Of a stretch of 64,000 nt of DNA, positions 20,907 through 31,857 are shown piece after piece. How positions within the stretch are numbered: position 1 is the stretch's first letter; the number at the start of each line of letters is the position of its first letter. Made by a program: the position numbers and the translations under genes. The notes under the pieces were generated by a model. It saw nothing but the letters and a program-made list of their open reading frames with translations, was not told the origin of the DNA and ran no database searches. This DNA is from Rhodocyclaceae bacterium (GTDB lineage Bacteria; Pseudomonadota; Gammaproteobacteria; Burkholderiales; Rhodocyclaceae): NCBI GenBank assembly GCA_028713915.1, contig JAQTNK010000003.1:82775-146774 (forward strand), given 5' to 3'.

Positions 20907-22409
20907 ATGACCGAACCGACCCAAGCCCCGCAACAGGACGAGAACCAGCTCATCGCCGAGCGCCGCGAGAAGCTGAAGAAATGGCGCGAGTCCGGGCGCG
21001 CCTACCCGAACGACTTCCAGCGCGAGAACACCGCCGGCAAGCTCGACGAACACTACGGCGAGAAGACGCGCGAGGAACTCGAGGCGACGCCGATCGCGGT
21101 CAAGGTCGCCGGCCGCATCATGCTGCGGCGGATCATGGGCAAGGCCTGCTTCGCGACGATCCAGGATCTCTCCGGGCGCATCCAGGCCTATGTCACGCTC
21201 GACGGCGTCGGCGCCGAAACGCTGGCCGAATTCAAGCACTGGGACCTGGGCGACATCGTCGGGGCCGCCGGCACGCTGATGAAGACCAAGACCGGCGAAC
21301 TCACCGTCAACTGCTCCGAGATCCGCCTGCTGTCGAAGGCGCTGCGGCCGCTGCCGGAGAAATTCCACGGCCTCACCGACGTCGAGCAGAAGTACCGCCA
21401 GCGCTACCTCGACCTCATCACCAACGACCAGACGCGCTTCACCTTCGTCGCCCGCAGCCGCATGATCGCCTCGATCCGCCAATACATGACGGGCCACGGC
21501 TTCCTCGAAGTCGAGACGCCGATGATGCACCCGATCCCCGGCGGCGCCTCGGCCAAGCCTTTCACGACCCATCACAATGCGCTCGACATGAAGCTGTTCC
21601 TGCGCATCGCGCCGGAGCTCTACCTCAAGCGCCTGGTGGTCGGCGGCTTCGAGAAGGTGTTCGAGATCAACCGCAACTTCCGCAACGAAGGGTTATCCCC
21701 GCGGCATAATCCGGAATTCACCATGATGGAGTTCTACGAGGCCTACGCCGACTACAAGAGCCTGATGAACTTCACCGAAGGCGTCATCCGCCAGTGCGCG
21801 CGCGAAGCGCTCGGCACCGAATCCTTCGAGTACCAGGGCCGCACGCTCGACCTGTCCAAGCCGTTCCGCCGCCTGACCATGGTGCAGGCCATCCATGCCC
21901 ACCATCCCGGCTTCAGCGTCGAGCAATTGAACGACGCCGCCTGGCTGCGCGAGAAGCTCCACGACCTCAAGGCCGAGGTGCACGCGACCGCGGGCGTCGG
22001 CACGCTGCAGATGCAGCTGTTCGAGGAAACCACCGAAGCCGAATTGTGGGACCCGACCTACATCATCGACTACCCGACCGAAGTCTCGCCGCTGGCGCGC
22101 CGCTCGGACGCCAACCCGGACGTCACGGAGCGCTTCGAGCTCTTCATCGTCGGCCGCGAGATCGCCAACGGCTTTTCCGAACTGAACGACCCCGAGGACC
22201 AGGCCGCGCGCTTCCAGGAACAGATGAAGGCCAAGGACGCCGGCGACGAAGAGGCGATGTACTACGACGCCGACTTCATCCGCGCGCTCGAATACGGCCT
22301 GCCGCCGACCGGCGGCTGCGGCATCGGCATCGATCGCCTGGTGATGCTGCTGACCGATTCCCCGGCCATCCGCGACGTCATCCTCTTCCCGCAGATGCGC
22401 GCGGAATAG
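20907..22409 (+). CDS. lysS: Lysine--tRNA ligase, class II
   Basis: [93 protein letters not shown]. Confidence 0.97.
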   Translation: MTEPTQAPQQDENQLIAERREKLKKWRESGRAYPNDFQRENTAGKLDEHYGEKTREELEATPIAVKVAGRIMLRRIMGKACFATIQDLSGRIQAYVTLDGVGAETLAEFKHWDLGDIVGAAGTLMKTKTGELTVNCSEIRLLSKALRPLPEKFHGLTDVEQKYRQRYLDLITNDQTRFTFVARSRMIASIRQYMTGHGFLEVETPMMHPIPGGASAKPFTTHHNALDMKLFLRIAPELYLKRLVVGGFEKVFEINRNFRNEGLSPRHNPEFTMMEFYEAYADYKSLMNFTEGVIRQCAREALGTESFEYQGRTLDLSKPFRRLTMVQAIHAHHPGFSVEQLNDAAWLREKLHDLKAEVHATAGVGTLQMQLFEETTEAELWDPTYIIDYPTEVSPLARRSDANPDVTERFELFIVGREIANGFSELNDPEDQAARFQEQMKAKDAGDEEAMYYDADFIRALEYGLPPTGGCGIGIDRLVMLLTDSPAIRDVILFPQMRAE

Positions 22410-22425
22410 GCTGGCCGGGCCGCGC

Positions 22426-24291
22426 ATGGCCTACGCGCCGATCGTTCCGGCCGAGCGTGCCTTCGCCACCGACGGCACGCCGTATTCGCCGGCCTACGAC
22501 GACGTCTACCATTCCGCCAGCGGCGGCCTCGCACAAGCCCGCCACGTCTTCATCGCCGGCAACGGCCTGCGCGGCGACGATGCGCGCTGGCGCGGCCGCG
22601 AATCCTTCGTCATCCTCGAAACCGGCTTCGGCCTCGGCCTGAATTTCCTCGCCACCTGGCAGGCCTGGCGCGACGATCCGGCGCGGCCGCGGCGCCTGCA
22701 TTTCGTCTCCGTCGAGAAGCATCCGTTCCGCCGCGACGACCTCGCGCGCCTGCTGGCGCGCTGGCCGGAACTCGCCGACCTGGCGGCGCAACTGACCGCG
22801 GCCTGGCCGCTGCCGGTGCCCGGCCTGCATCGCCTGCACTTCGACGACGGCAAGGTCACGCTGACGCTCGCGTTCGGCGACGCCGGCGACCTGTTGCCGC
22901 AGTTGACGCTCGCCGCCGACGCGCTCTATCTCGACGGCTTCGCGCCGACGAAGAACCCGGAACTCTGGTCGGACGGCATTGCGCAGCATCTCGCCGCGCT
23001 GGCCGCGCCGGGCGCCACGCTCGCCACCTGGACCGTGCTGGAAGACGTCATGACGCGCCTCGCCGCCGCCGGCTTCGTGCTCGAAAAGCGCCCCGGCTTC
23101 GGCACCAAGCGCTACATGCTGGCCGGCTGCAAGCCGGGCACGGCAGGCCTTTCGACTTTCCATGACAATAGCATCGTCGTCATCGGCGCCGGCGCGGCCG
23201 GCAGTTCGGCGGCGCAGCGCCTCGCCGCGCGCGGCTTCGCGGTCACCGTGTTCGAGGCCGCGTCCGCACCGGCGCAAGGCGCGTCGGGCAATCTGGCCGG
23301 CGTCTTCCGCCCCTTGCCCTCCATCGACGACAGCCGCTTGGCGCGGCTGCTGCGCGCGGGCTTCCTCTACGGCCAGCGCCACATCGCGGCAGTGGGCGGC
23401 GTGCACCACGACGCCTGCGGCGTGCTGCACATCGCCCGCGACGCCAAGCACGAGGCGACGCAGCGCCGCATCGTCGCCGAACAGGCGCCGCCGCCCGAAC
23501 TCGTGCGCTTCGTCGAGCGCGACGAAGCCTCGAAGCTCGCCGGCTGGCCGGTGGCGATGGGCGGCTGGTGGTTCGCCGGCGGCGGCTGGATCAACCCGCC
23601 CTCGCTGTGCCGCGCCAATCTCGCCGGCCTCGGCGTGCGCTGCGATAGCGCGGTCGACCGTCTCGAGCGGTGCAACGCCGGCTGGCGGCTGCTCGCCGCC
23701 GACGGCGACGTCATCGCGGAGGCGACGCACGTCGTGCTGGCCAACGCCGTCGATGCCAGACGCATGATCGCGGATTTCCCCGTGCGCAGCGGCCGCGGCC
23801 AGGTTTCGCATTTGCCGGAGGTTGCCGTGCCGCCGTTCCACATCGTCGCCACGCGCATGGGCTACGTCACGCCGGCCGTCGACGGCATGCACTGCGCCGG
23901 GGCGACGCTGACGCCCGACGACAGCGACATGGCGCCACGCCTGGACGATCACGTCGAGAATCTCCTGCGCCTCGACATGACGCTTCCGGGCTACGGCCGC
24001 GGCCTCGATGCGGGGCAACTGCCGGGCCGCGTCGGCTTGCGGCCGATGTCGCCCGATCGCCTGCCGCTCGTCGGCACGCTGGAAGCCGAAGGCTTGTGGA
24101 CGCTGAACGGCTTCGGCGCCCGCGGCCTCGTCTGGGCGTCGCTGTGCGCCGAATTGCTGGCATCCCAGATGGCCGGCGAGCCGCTGCCGGCGGAAGCCGA
24201 ACTCGTCGCCGCGCTCGCTCCCGGCCGCTTCCGCGAACGGGCCAGGCAGCGCGGCAAGGCCGCCGACGCGGACAAGCGGATGGTCGAGTAG
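22426..24291 (+). CDS. mnmC: Bifunctional tRNA (mnm5s2U34) methyltransferase/FAD-dependent oxidoreductase
   Basis: N-terminal MTase (FVILETGFGLGLNFLATWQAW) and C-terminal FAD domain (IVVIGAGAAGSSAAQRLAARGFAVTVFEA). Confidence 0.95.
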   Translation: MAYAPIVPAERAFATDGTPYSPAYDDVYHSASGGLAQARHVFIAGNGLRGDDARWRGRESFVILETGFGLGLNFLATWQAWRDDPARPRRLHFVSVEKHPFRRDDLARLLARWPELADLAAQLTAAWPLPVPGLHRLHFDDGKVTLTLAFGDAGDLLPQLTLAADALYLDGFAPTKNPELWSDGIAQHLAALAAPGATLATWTVLEDVMTRLAAAGFVLEKRPGFGTKRYMLAGCKPGTAGLSTFHDNSIVVIGAGAAGSSAAQRLAARGFAVTVFEAASAPAQGASGNLAGVFRPLPSIDDSRLARLLRAGFLYGQRHIAAVGGVHHDACGVLHIARDAKHEATQRRIVAEQAPPPELVRFVERDEASKLAGWPVAMGGWWFAGGGWINPPSLCRANLAGLGVRCDSAVDRLERCNAGWRLLAADGDVIAEATHVVLANAVDARRMIADFPVRSGRGQVSHLPEVAVPPFHIVATRMGYVTPAVDGMHCAGATLTPDDSDMAPRLDDHVENLLRLDMTLPGYGRGLDAGQLPGRVGLRPMSPDRLPLVGTLEAEGLWTLNGFGARGLVWASLCAELLASQMAGEPLPAEAELVAALAPGRFRERARQRGKAADADKRMVE

Positions 24292-24298
24292 CGCGGCT

Positions 24299-25705
24299 TC
24301 AGAGCACGCGGTCGAGGCGTTCGAGCACGCGCTCGCGGCCGAGCACTTCGACGACGGCATCGATGGCCGGCGACTGCGGCTGGCCGAGCAGCGCCACGCG
24401 CAGCGGAATCGCCACCTGCGGCATCTTCAAACCGTGCGCCGTGCACGTTTCCTTGATGGCCGGGCCGAGCACGATCTTCTGCCAGTCGGCGGCGGCGGCG
24501 AAGCGTTCGCGCAAGGTCTTGAGCGCCGCGCGCGCCGCGTCGGTCAGATGCGTGGCGAGCAACTCGGGCGACGGATGGACGAAGACGATCAGCGGCTCGA
24601 TGGCGTCCGCGAGTTCGTTGAGATTGGTGGCGCGGTCCTTGTAGAGCGCGACGGCGCGCTCGAGCGGCGGCCCGGCTTCGGGATCGATGCCGCGCCGCGC
24701 CAGGCGGCTGGCCACTTCGCCGGCGAGACGGCCGTCGTCGGCGCTCTTGATGTAGTGGGCGTTGAGCCAGTCGAGCTTCTCGGTGTTGAACTGCGCGGCG
24801 GAAGCCGTGATGTGGTCGAGGTCGAACCACTGCACGAACTGCTCCAGCGAAAAGATTTCGTCGTCGCCGTGCGACCAGCCCAGGCGCGCGAGATAGTTGA
24901 GCATGGCTTCGGGCAGGTAGCCGCGCTCGTCGTAGTCGGTCACCGCCACCGAATTGCGGCGCTTGGAGAGCTTCTGGCCGTCGTCGCCGAGGATCATCGA
25001 CAGGTGCGCGTAAGCCGGCACGGCTGCGCCCAGGGCCGCCAGCACGTTGATCTGGCGCGGCGTGTTGTTCACGTGGTCGTCGCCGCGAATGACGTGGGTG
25101 ATGCCCATGTCCCAGTCGTCGACGACGACGCAAAAGTTGTAGGTCGGCGTGCCGTCGGCGCGCGCTATGACAAAGTCATCGAGCTCGGCGTTGCTGATCT
25201 CGATGCGGCCCTTGACCTGGTCGTCCCAGGCAACGACGCCCGCCGTCGGGTTCCTGAAGCGCACCACGGGCGCGACGCCGGCCGGCGGTGGCGGCAGCAC
25301 CTTGCCGGGCTCGGGGCGCCAGCGGCCGTCGTAGCGCGGCTTTTCCTTCCGCGCTTCCTGCTCGGCGCGCAGCGCGTCGAGTTCTTCCTTCGACGTGTAG
25401 CAATGGTAGGCGGTGCCGGCCGCCAGCATCTGGGCGATGACTTCCCGGTAGCGCGCCATGCGCTGCGTCTGGTAGAACGGACCTTCGTCGTGCGTCAGGC
25501 CGAGCCAGCGCATGCCGTCGAGAATGGCCTGCACCGCTTGCGGCGTCGAGCGCTCGATGTCGGTGTCCTCGATGCGCAGGATGAACTGGCCGCCATGGCG
25601 GCGCGCGTAAGCCCAGGCGAACAGCGCCGTGCGGGCGCCGCCGATGTGGAGATAGCCGGTGGGGCTGGGAGCGAAGCGGGTGCGGACGGAAGTGGATGCG
25701 GTCAT
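24299..25705 (-). CDS. gltX: Glutamate--tRNA ligase
   Basis: [54 protein letters not shown] (KMSKS-type). Confidence 0.97.
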   Translation of the reverse strand: MTASTSVRTRFAPSPTGYLHIGGARTALFAWAYARRHGGQFILRIEDTDIERSTPQAVQAILDGMRWLGLTHDEGPFYQTQRMARYREVIAQMLAAGTAYHCYTSKEELDALRAEQEARKEKPRYDGRWRPEPGKVLPPPPAGVAPVVRFRNPTAGVVAWDDQVKGRIEISNAELDDFVIARADGTPTYNFCVVVDDWDMGITHVIRGDDHVNNTPRQINVLAALGAAVPAYAHLSMILGDDGQKLSKRRNSVAVTDYDERGYLPEAMLNYLARLGWSHGDDEIFSLEQFVQWFDLDHITASAAQFNTEKLDWLNAHYIKSADDGRLAGEVASRLARRGIDPEAGPPLERAVALYKDRATNLNELADAIEPLIVFVHPSPELLATHLTDAARAALKTLRERFAAAADWQKIVLGPAIKETCTAHGLKMPQVAIPLRVALLGQPQSPAIDAVVEVLGRERVLERLDRVL

Positions 25706-25785
25706 TGGGTCGTGGGCCTGGATAGGCCGCGAATTCTAGCAAATGCTCACCGGCGGCCCGCGACGTTTCGGCAGCCGTGCCAGCG

Positions 25786-26982
25786 CTACGGCCCCGCCCA
25801 GCGCGCCAGCCGCCGGCTGAAGTTCCAGCCGACCAGCGGCAGGATCAGCGCCGAGCAGGCGAACAGCCAGGGCGCGCCGACGCGCTCCACCACCAGCGCG
25901 CCGAGGCTGACGCCGACCGCCTGGGCGAGAAAAAAGCAGGAGGCGAAAATCGATACCGCCATGCCCCGCGCCGCCGGCGCCATCTGCGTGGCATGCGTCT
26001 GCAGCGTGTTGTGCATCTGGTAGAAGCCCAGGCCGGCCAGCAGCGCGGCCAGCACGCCCCAGCCCCAGGCGGGCGTGACGGCGAGGATCAGGTAGGCAAT
26101 CCCGAGCAAGCCGCCGCCCAGCAATGCCAGCCGCGCCTCGCCCAGCTTGCGCACCCAGCGTCGCGCCGCCAGGGTGTAGACGAGGCCGCCCAGGCCGAAC
26201 GCCGCCACCACCGCGCCGGCATGGAACAGCGAGATGCCGAAGCGCTCGTGCAGATAGGCGGGAATGAAAGCCATGACGCCGAAGGTCGCCATCGCCTCGA
26301 TGAAGACGGTGACGAGAATGGCGCGCGCCCGCGCGTTGCGCACGATCGCGCCGATGACGACGACCAGTTTGGCGGCGGCGTCCGCGCTGTGCACGGTCGT
26401 GCGCTGGGCCTGCTGGCGCTTGACGTCGCGCAGCAGCAGCAGGCCGACGACGCAATAGGCCGCCGCGAGGAAGACGAAGGCCCAGCGCCAGCCGACCGTA
26501 TCGGCGAACAGGCCGCCGATGGCCTGGCCGCTGACCAGGCCGACGATCTGGCCGGACATGAACTTCGCCAGCGTCGGCTGGCGCCGCTCGAAGGCGACGA
26601 CGTCGCCGATCCAGGCCATCGACAGCGGAATCAGCGCAGCCGTCGTCGCGCCGGTGAGCGCCCGCGCCAGGCTCAGCGCCGGCAGCGACGGACTGGCGGC
26701 GCAGGCCAGCGCCCCGAGCGTCGAGGCCAGGCAGGCCCAGGCGATGACGCGGAACTTGCCGAAGCGGTCGCCGAGCGGGCCGAACGCCAGTTGGCAGATG
26801 CCGTAGGCGACGCTGGTGGCGGTGACCACCACGGCCGCCCGCGCCGCCGTGGTGCCGAAGTCCAGCGCCAAGGCCGGCAGCATGGGATCGCACAGGCGCA
26901 GCGCCGCGGCGCTGGCGAACGCGCCCAGGCTCAGCAGCAGCACTTCGCGGCCGATGGCGGCGTCGTCGTGCTCAGGCGGCAC
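25786..26982 (-). CDS. MFS transporter
   Basis: TAARAAVVVTATSVAYGICQLAFGPLGDRFGKFRVIAWACLASTLGALACA; about 12 hydrophobic segments. Confidence 0.85.
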   Translation of the reverse strand: MPPEHDDAAIGREVLLLSLGAFASAAALRLCDPMLPALALDFGTTAARAAVVVTATSVAYGICQLAFGPLGDRFGKFRVIAWACLASTLGALACAASPSLPALSLARALTGATTAALIPLSMAWIGDVVAFERRQPTLAKFMSGQIVGLVSGQAIGGLFADTVGWRWAFVFLAAAYCVVGLLLLRDVKRQQAQRTTVHSADAAAKLVVVIGAIVRNARARAILVTVFIEAMATFGVMAFIPAYLHERFGISLFHAGAVVAAFGLGGLVYTLAARRWVRKLGEARLALLGGGLLGIAYLILAVTPAWGWGVLAALLAGLGFYQMHNTLQTHATQMAPAARGMAVSIFASCFFLAQAVGVSLGALVVERVGAPWLFACSALILPLVGWNFSRRLARWAGP

Positions 26983-27043
26983 GGCCGCTCCGTAGCGGCC
27001 GCCGCGCTGCGCGGGTGAAGCTTATCTCGTCAGGACGATGCAC

Positions 27044-27607
27044 TTATTCTTTGATGGCTTCGATGGCAAGGCTGATAGTAACCTCGTCGCCGACGTAAGG
27101 CGCATATTTGCCGGCATTGAAATCGGTGCGCTTGACGACGGTCGTGGCGTTGGCGCCGATGGCGTCGCGCTTCAGCATCGGATGCGGCATGGCCTGGAAG
27201 CTGGTCACCGTCAGCGTCACCGGCCGGGTGACGCCCTTGATGGTGAGGTTGCCGTCGACGGCCACGGGCTTGTCGCCGTCGAAGCGCACGGCGGTGGACT
27301 TGAACGTGGCCGTCGGATATTTGGCGGTGTCGAAATAGTCCGCGCCCTGGATATGCTCATTGAATAGCGCGGAGCCGGTATCGACGGACTTCATGTCGAT
27401 CACCACGTCCACCGCGCCGGTGTGGGCGGCCTGGTCGAGCACCACCTTGCCCGTCGTCCGGTCGAAGCGGCTCAGTTGGGTCGAATAGCCGAGGTGGCTG
27501 TAGGAGAAGCGCGGGAAAGTATGGGCGTTGTCGATGACGAAGGTCTCGGGGGCGGCGAAAGCCGGGGCGGCGAGTGCGGCGAGGGACAGCAGGGCGAGGC
27601 GTTTCAT
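27044..27607 (-). CDS. YceI family periplasmic protein
   Basis: Signal peptide; FVIDNAHTFPRFSYSHLGYSTQLSRFDRTTGKVVLD...ADYFDTAKYPTATFKSTAV. Confidence 0.9.
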   Translation of the reverse strand: MKRLALLSLAALAAPAFAAPETFVIDNAHTFPRFSYSHLGYSTQLSRFDRTTGKVVLDQAAHTGAVDVVIDMKSVDTGSALFNEHIQGADYFDTAKYPTATFKSTAVRFDGDKPVAVDGNLTIKGVTRPVTLTVTSFQAMPHPMLKRDAIGANATTVVKRTDFNAGKYAPYVGDEVTISLAIEAIKE

Positions 27608-27645
27608 GGTCGGGCTCCTTGGGGGTGGGGGAACAGCGTGGCAGG

Positions 27646-28206
27646 TCATTTCCCGGCGCCGGCCAGGAAATGGAACTTGATCTGGATCTCGTTGGCGACC
27701 GTGCCGAAGTCGGCCCATTCGCCTTCGCCGATGGCATAGTCGGCGCGCTTCAGCACGAACGCGCCGTCGAACACGCCGACGTTGCCCTGCTGGCTGAAAC
27801 TGAAGGGCGCCGTCACGTCCCGCGTGCGGCCCTTGATGCTCATCTTGCCGCTCACTTCGTAGCGGTTGCCGCCCAGCGCCTTGACGCCGCCGGCAACGAA
27901 TTTCGCCTGCGGGAAGTGCTGGGTGTCGAACCAGCCCTTGCCGGCGACTTCGTCGTCGCCTTCCGACGAGCCGGTGTCGATGCTGGCGAGATCCACGTCG
28001 AGCTCCGCCTTGGCCGCTGCCGGCCTGGCCGGATCAAAGCTGATGCGCGCGGCGAACTTCTTGAAGCGGCCTTCCACCGGCACGCCCATCTGCTTGTAGA
28101 CGAATGCCAGGGTGCTCTTGTCGGCCTGGAGCGAGTTGAATTCGGCGGCCTCGGCCAGCGGCGCGACGGCCAGGCCGACCAGGGCGATGAGGGCGAAGCT
28201 TTTCAT
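27646..28206 (-). CDS. YceI family periplasmic protein (second copy)
   Basis: Signal peptide; STLAFVYKQMGVPVEGRFKKFAARISFDP...GWFDTQHFPQAKFVAGGVKALGGNRYEVSGKMSIKGRTRDV. Confidence 0.88.
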   Translation of the reverse strand: MKSFALIALVGLAVAPLAEAAEFNSLQADKSTLAFVYKQMGVPVEGRFKKFAARISFDPARPAAAKAELDVDLASIDTGSSEGDDEVAGKGWFDTQHFPQAKFVAGGVKALGGNRYEVSGKMSIKGRTRDVTAPFSFSQQGNVGVFDGAFVLKRADYAIGEGEWADFGTVANEIQIKFHFLAGAGK

Positions 28207-28227
28207 GACGATTCTCCGTGGCGAGGA

Positions 28228-28767
28228 CTAGCGGGAGCGGCTCGGCAGCATGCGCAGCAGCACGCCGTCCTTGTCGACTAGGTGGTGCTTGGCCGCGGCG
28301 CCGACATGAGCGGCGACGACGGCGGCGAGGAGGAAATTGAGCAGCTGGTGCACCTGCTGCAGCAGCTCGCCCAGTCCCTTGTTCTTGTCCACCAGATCGG
28401 GCAGCGGCAGCACGCCGAAATAGACGGTCGGAAAGCCCTTGGCGGAACTCATCAGCCAGCCCGTCAGCGGAATGGCGATCATCAGCAAATAGAGCAGGCC
28501 GTGGCCGGCGTGGGCCGCCAGCCTTAATGCGTTCGTCATATTCCGGGGAAGTGCCGGCGGCCGGTGGGCGCGGCGCCAGGCCATGCGCGCCAGCACCAGC
28601 AGGAAGGCGCTGACGCCCGCCCATTTGTGCCAGGAATAGATCTTCAGCTTCCACGGCGAAACGGGCAGGTCGTGCATGTACAGGCCGACGCCGAACAGCG
28701 CCGTCAGCAGCAGGGCCATGAGCCAATGGAGGGCGATGGCGGTCGTCGTGTAGCGCGGCGCGTTCAA
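28228..28767 (-). CDS. Cytochrome b561-type membrane protein
   Basis: TTTAIALHWLMALLLTALFGVGLYMHDLPVSPWKLKIYSWHKWAGVSAFLL; four TM segments with conserved His. Confidence 0.9.
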   Translation of the reverse strand: MNAPRYTTTAIALHWLMALLLTALFGVGLYMHDLPVSPWKLKIYSWHKWAGVSAFLLVLARMAWRRAHRPPALPRNMTNALRLAAHAGHGLLYLLMIAIPLTGWLMSSAKGFPTVYFGVLPLPDLVDKNKGLGELLQQVHQLLNFLLAAVVAAHVGAAAKHHLVDKDGVLLRMLPSRSR

Positions 28768-28770
28768 GGC

Positions 28771-29586
28771 TCAGTCCTTCGCAGCACGGGGATGGAAAGC
28801 GAAGGCATCCATGGCCATGACATAGTCATCGACGCCGGCATGGAAGCGCTCGGTACGGGCGCCCTCGCCCGCCGCGCCCAGCGCCACGAAGAGCGGCAGC
28901 AGGTGCTCGTCGCTCGGATGGGCGCGCACGGCGGCCGGCGCCTGGCGCCGATAGTCCAGCAGGGCCGGCAGGTCGGCGGCCTGGAGGCGCTGCCAGATCC
29001 AGTCGGGGAATTCGCGCACGTAGGCGGGCGGCGCGGCGGCGCCCGCCGCGGCCGCCTGGAAGTCGCGCAGGTTGTGCGTCAGGTTGCCCGACGCGACGAG
29101 CAGGAAACCGCGTGCCGCCAGGGGCGCGAGGGCAGCGCCGACGGCGAGGTGATGCGCCGCCCCCAGCGCGGCCTGGATGGACAGCGGGATCACCGGCACG
29201 TCGGCTTCGGGAAACATCAGCCGCAAAGGAATCCAGGCGCCGTGATCGAGGCCGCGGCCGCCGTCGCCGGCGGCGGCGAAGCCGGCCTGGCGCAGCCGCG
29301 CCAGCACGTCGGCGCCGGCCTCCTTGCAGCCCGTGGCCGGGTAACGGATCGCATACAGCTCGCGCGGGAAACCCCAGTAGTCGTGGATCGTTTCCGGACG
29401 ATCGGCAAGGCCCACGGTGGGCGCCTCGGTATCCCAGTGGGCGCTGACGACGATCACCGCCCGCGGCCGCGGCAGGGCCGCCGCAACGCGGCTCAGGGCG
29501 GCGCCGGCGGCCCCGGGACGCAGGGCGAAAGTCGGCGCGCCGTGCGGCACGAACAAGGGACTCGAGAGGATGGCTGCGGAGGACAT
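28771..29586 (-). CDS. DODA-type extradiol aromatic ring-opening dioxygenase (YgiD-like)
   Basis: LFVPHGAPTFALRP; VVSAHWDTEAPTVG; GLDHGAWIPLRLMFPEADVPVIPLSIQ; LVASGNLTHNLRDF. Confidence 0.9.
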   Translation of the reverse strand: MSSAAILSSPLFVPHGAPTFALRPGAAGAALSRVAAALPRPRAVIVVSAHWDTEAPTVGLADRPETIHDYWGFPRELYAIRYPATGCKEAGADVLARLRQAGFAAAGDGGRGLDHGAWIPLRLMFPEADVPVIPLSIQAALGAAHHLAVGAALAPLAARGFLLVASGNLTHNLRDFQAAAAGAAAPPAYVREFPDWIWQRLQAADLPALLDYRRQAPAAVRAHPSDEHLLPLFVALGAAGEGARTERFHAGVDDYVMAMDAFAFHPRAAKD

Positions 29587-29660
29587 GGGCGCACTGTAGC
29601 TGAAGGATGCGCTTCGAAATAGGAGACAATCTGGAATTGTTTGTTGCCAGGACAGAGACA

Positions 29661-30578
29661 ATGGATCGATTCGATGCGATGCGCCTGTTCGTGCGGGTCG
29701 CCGAAAGCGGCAGCTTTTCCGCGATCGCCCGCCAGTCGAACCTCGCCCGTTCGGTGGTGACGCGCCAGGTGGCCGCCCTGGAGGCGCTGCTGGGCGCGAA
29801 GCTGCTGGCGCGCACGACGCGCCGATTGACGCTGACCGCGGCCGGCGCCGCCTACCTGGAAAAATGCCGGGTCATCCTCAACCTCGTCGAAGCCGCCGAG
29901 ACCGACCTCGCCGAAGACCGGCAGGTTCCGCGCGGCCCCATCCGCCTGAGCGTGCCGCTGAGCTTCGGCATCCGCCACTTGAGCCCGCTGCTGCTGGAAT
30001 TCGCCGCCCTTTACCCGGAAGTCGCGCTGGACACCGAATACAGCGACCAGCGCAGCAACCTGTTCGAGGCCGGCCTCGATTTGACGATACGCATCACGCG
30101 CCGCCTCGAACCCGGCGACGTCGCCCGGCGCATCAGTGCCGGCCACATGATGGTGGTGGCCGCGCCCGACTACCTGGCGCGCCACGGCGAGCCGCGGCAT
30201 CCGGCGGAGCTGATCCATCACGAATGCCTGGGCTACACCGCCGCCGCCAACGGCCAGAAATGGGACTTCCTCATCGACGGACAGGCGCAGAACTTTCCCG
30301 TGCGCGGCCGGCTGCAGGCCAACAACGGCGACGTGCTGCTCGCCGCGGCGGTGAGCGGCTTCGGCATCGCCTACGAGCCGAGCTTCATCTGCGCCGCGGC
30401 GCTAGCCGCCGGCCAGGTGCGGCAGATCCTCGCCGATTTCCCGATTCCCGAACTCGGCATCTACGCCGTGCTGCCCGGCAACCGGCTGGTGCCGCACCGC
30501 GTGCGGGTGCTCGTGGATTTTCTCGCGGCGCGCCTGGAACGCCATCCGCCGTGGGCAGCCGCCGCGCCCACTTCATGA
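29661..30578 (+). CDS. LysR family transcriptional regulator
   Basis: MDRFDAMRLFVRVAESGSFSAIARQSNLARSVVTRQVAALEALLGAKLLARTTRRLTLTAAG; divergent from the dioxygenase. Confidence 0.93.
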   Translation: MDRFDAMRLFVRVAESGSFSAIARQSNLARSVVTRQVAALEALLGAKLLARTTRRLTLTAAGAAYLEKCRVILNLVEAAETDLAEDRQVPRGPIRLSVPLSFGIRHLSPLLLEFAALYPEVALDTEYSDQRSNLFEAGLDLTIRITRRLEPGDVARRISAGHMMVVAAPDYLARHGEPRHPAELIHHECLGYTAAANGQKWDFLIDGQAQNFPVRGRLQANNGDVLLAAAVSGFGIAYEPSFICAAALAAGQVRQILADFPIPELGIYAVLPGNRLVPHRVRVLVDFLAARLERHPPWAAAAPTS

Positions 30579-30728
30579 CATTGCCATCTCCCGCGAGGGC
30601 GCCGGCGGCGCTTCGAGGCGTTCGGTGTCGTCGTGCGCGCAGGCCGGGCTGCAGCAGCAAAGAAGTGCGCGGATTTCCGCCTCGTCCTGCGTCACAGAGG
30701 CCAAGACATCGGCGTAGCGCGCCGGCAT
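30573..30728 (-). CDS. Candidate small ORF (51 aa) with a Cys cluster
   Basis: Hand translation MPARYADVLASVTQDEAEIRALLCCCSPACAHDDTERLEAPPAPSREMAMS; convergent with the LysR gene; below the ORF track length cut-off. Confidence 0.3.
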   Translation of the reverse strand: MPARYADVLASVTQDEAEIRALLCCCSPACAHDDTERLEAPPAPSREMAMS

Positions 30729-30799
30729 TCGGTATCCTTTCGTCCTCGAATATAGCGGCTCGGGCCTTCGCCCGCGCCGGCCAACGCCACAGGAGCCCC

Positions 30800-31837
30800 A
30801 TGGAAACCCGCAGCCTCGGCAGCAGCAAGCTCGCCATCACGCCCGTCTGCCTGGGCACGATGACCTTCGGCGAACAGACGTCGGCAGCGGATGCCCACGC
30901 CCAGCTCGACCTCGCCTTCGAACGCGGCATCAACTTCATCGACACCGCCGAAATGTACCCCGTGCCGCCGCGCGCCGAAACCTGCGGCGCGACGGAAGCC
31001 ATCGTCGGCAAGTGGCTGGTGCGCCAGCCGCGCGAGCGCATCGTCCTCGCCACCAAGGTCGCCGGGCCGGGACGCAACATGCCGTGGATACGCGGCGGCC
31101 CGCCGGCGCTCGATGGCGCCAACATCCGCGCCGCCCTGGAAGCGTCGCTGCGCCGGCTGCGCACCGACTACGTCGACCTCTACCAGCTGCACTGGCCCGC
31201 CCGCAACCAGCCGATGTTCGGCCAGTGGCAGTACGATCCCGCCAAGGAGCGCGAGTGCACGCCGATCCGCGCGCAGCTCGAAGCGCTGGCCGAACTCGTC
31301 GCGCAAGGCAAGGTCCGCGCGGTCGGACTCTCCAACGAGCATCCCTGGGGCGTCATGCAGTTCGTGCGCCATGCCGAGGAATTCGGCCTGCCGCGCGTCG
31401 CCTCGATCCAGAATGCCTACAGCCTGCTCAACCGCAATTTCGAAGGCGGGCTGGCGGAAGTCTGCCACCGCGAGAACATCGGCCTGCTCGCCTATTCGCC
31501 GCTCGCCTTCGGCCATCTGACCGGCAAGTATCTCGATGATCCCGCCGCCGACGGCCGCCTCACGCGCTTCAAGAACTTCGGCCAGCGCTACGAGAAGCCC
31601 GGCGTCGTGCCGGCGGCGGCCGCCTACTGCGCCCTGGCGCGCGCCCACGGCCTGACGCCGACGCAGCTTGCCCTCGCCTTCGTGCGCTCGCGCTGGTTCG
31701 CCGCCAGCACCATCGTCGGCGCCTCGTCGCTCGCGCAGCTGCGCGAGAACCTCGACGCCTGCGAGATCGAATTGGGCGCCGACCTGCTCGCCGAAATCGA
31801 CCGCTTGCATCTCGTCCATACCAACCCGGCGCCTTGA
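30800..31837 (+). CDS. Aldo/keto reductase (Tas-like)
   Basis: METRSLGSSKLAITPVCLGTMTFGEQTSAADAHAQLDLAFERGINFIDTAEMYPVPPRAETCGATEAIVGKWL. Confidence 0.92.
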   Translation: METRSLGSSKLAITPVCLGTMTFGEQTSAADAHAQLDLAFERGINFIDTAEMYPVPPRAETCGATEAIVGKWLVRQPRERIVLATKVAGPGRNMPWIRGGPPALDGANIRAALEASLRRLRTDYVDLYQLHWPARNQPMFGQWQYDPAKERECTPIRAQLEALAELVAQGKVRAVGLSNEHPWGVMQFVRHAEEFGLPRVASIQNAYSLLNRNFEGGLAEVCHRENIGLLAYSPLAFGHLTGKYLDDPAADGRLTRFKNFGQRYEKPGVVPAAAAYCALARAHGLTPTQLALAFVRSRWFAASTIVGASSLAQLRENLDACEIELGADLLAEIDRLHLVHTNPAP

Positions 31838-31857
31838 GGCGGGCGCCTCGCCGCGCC

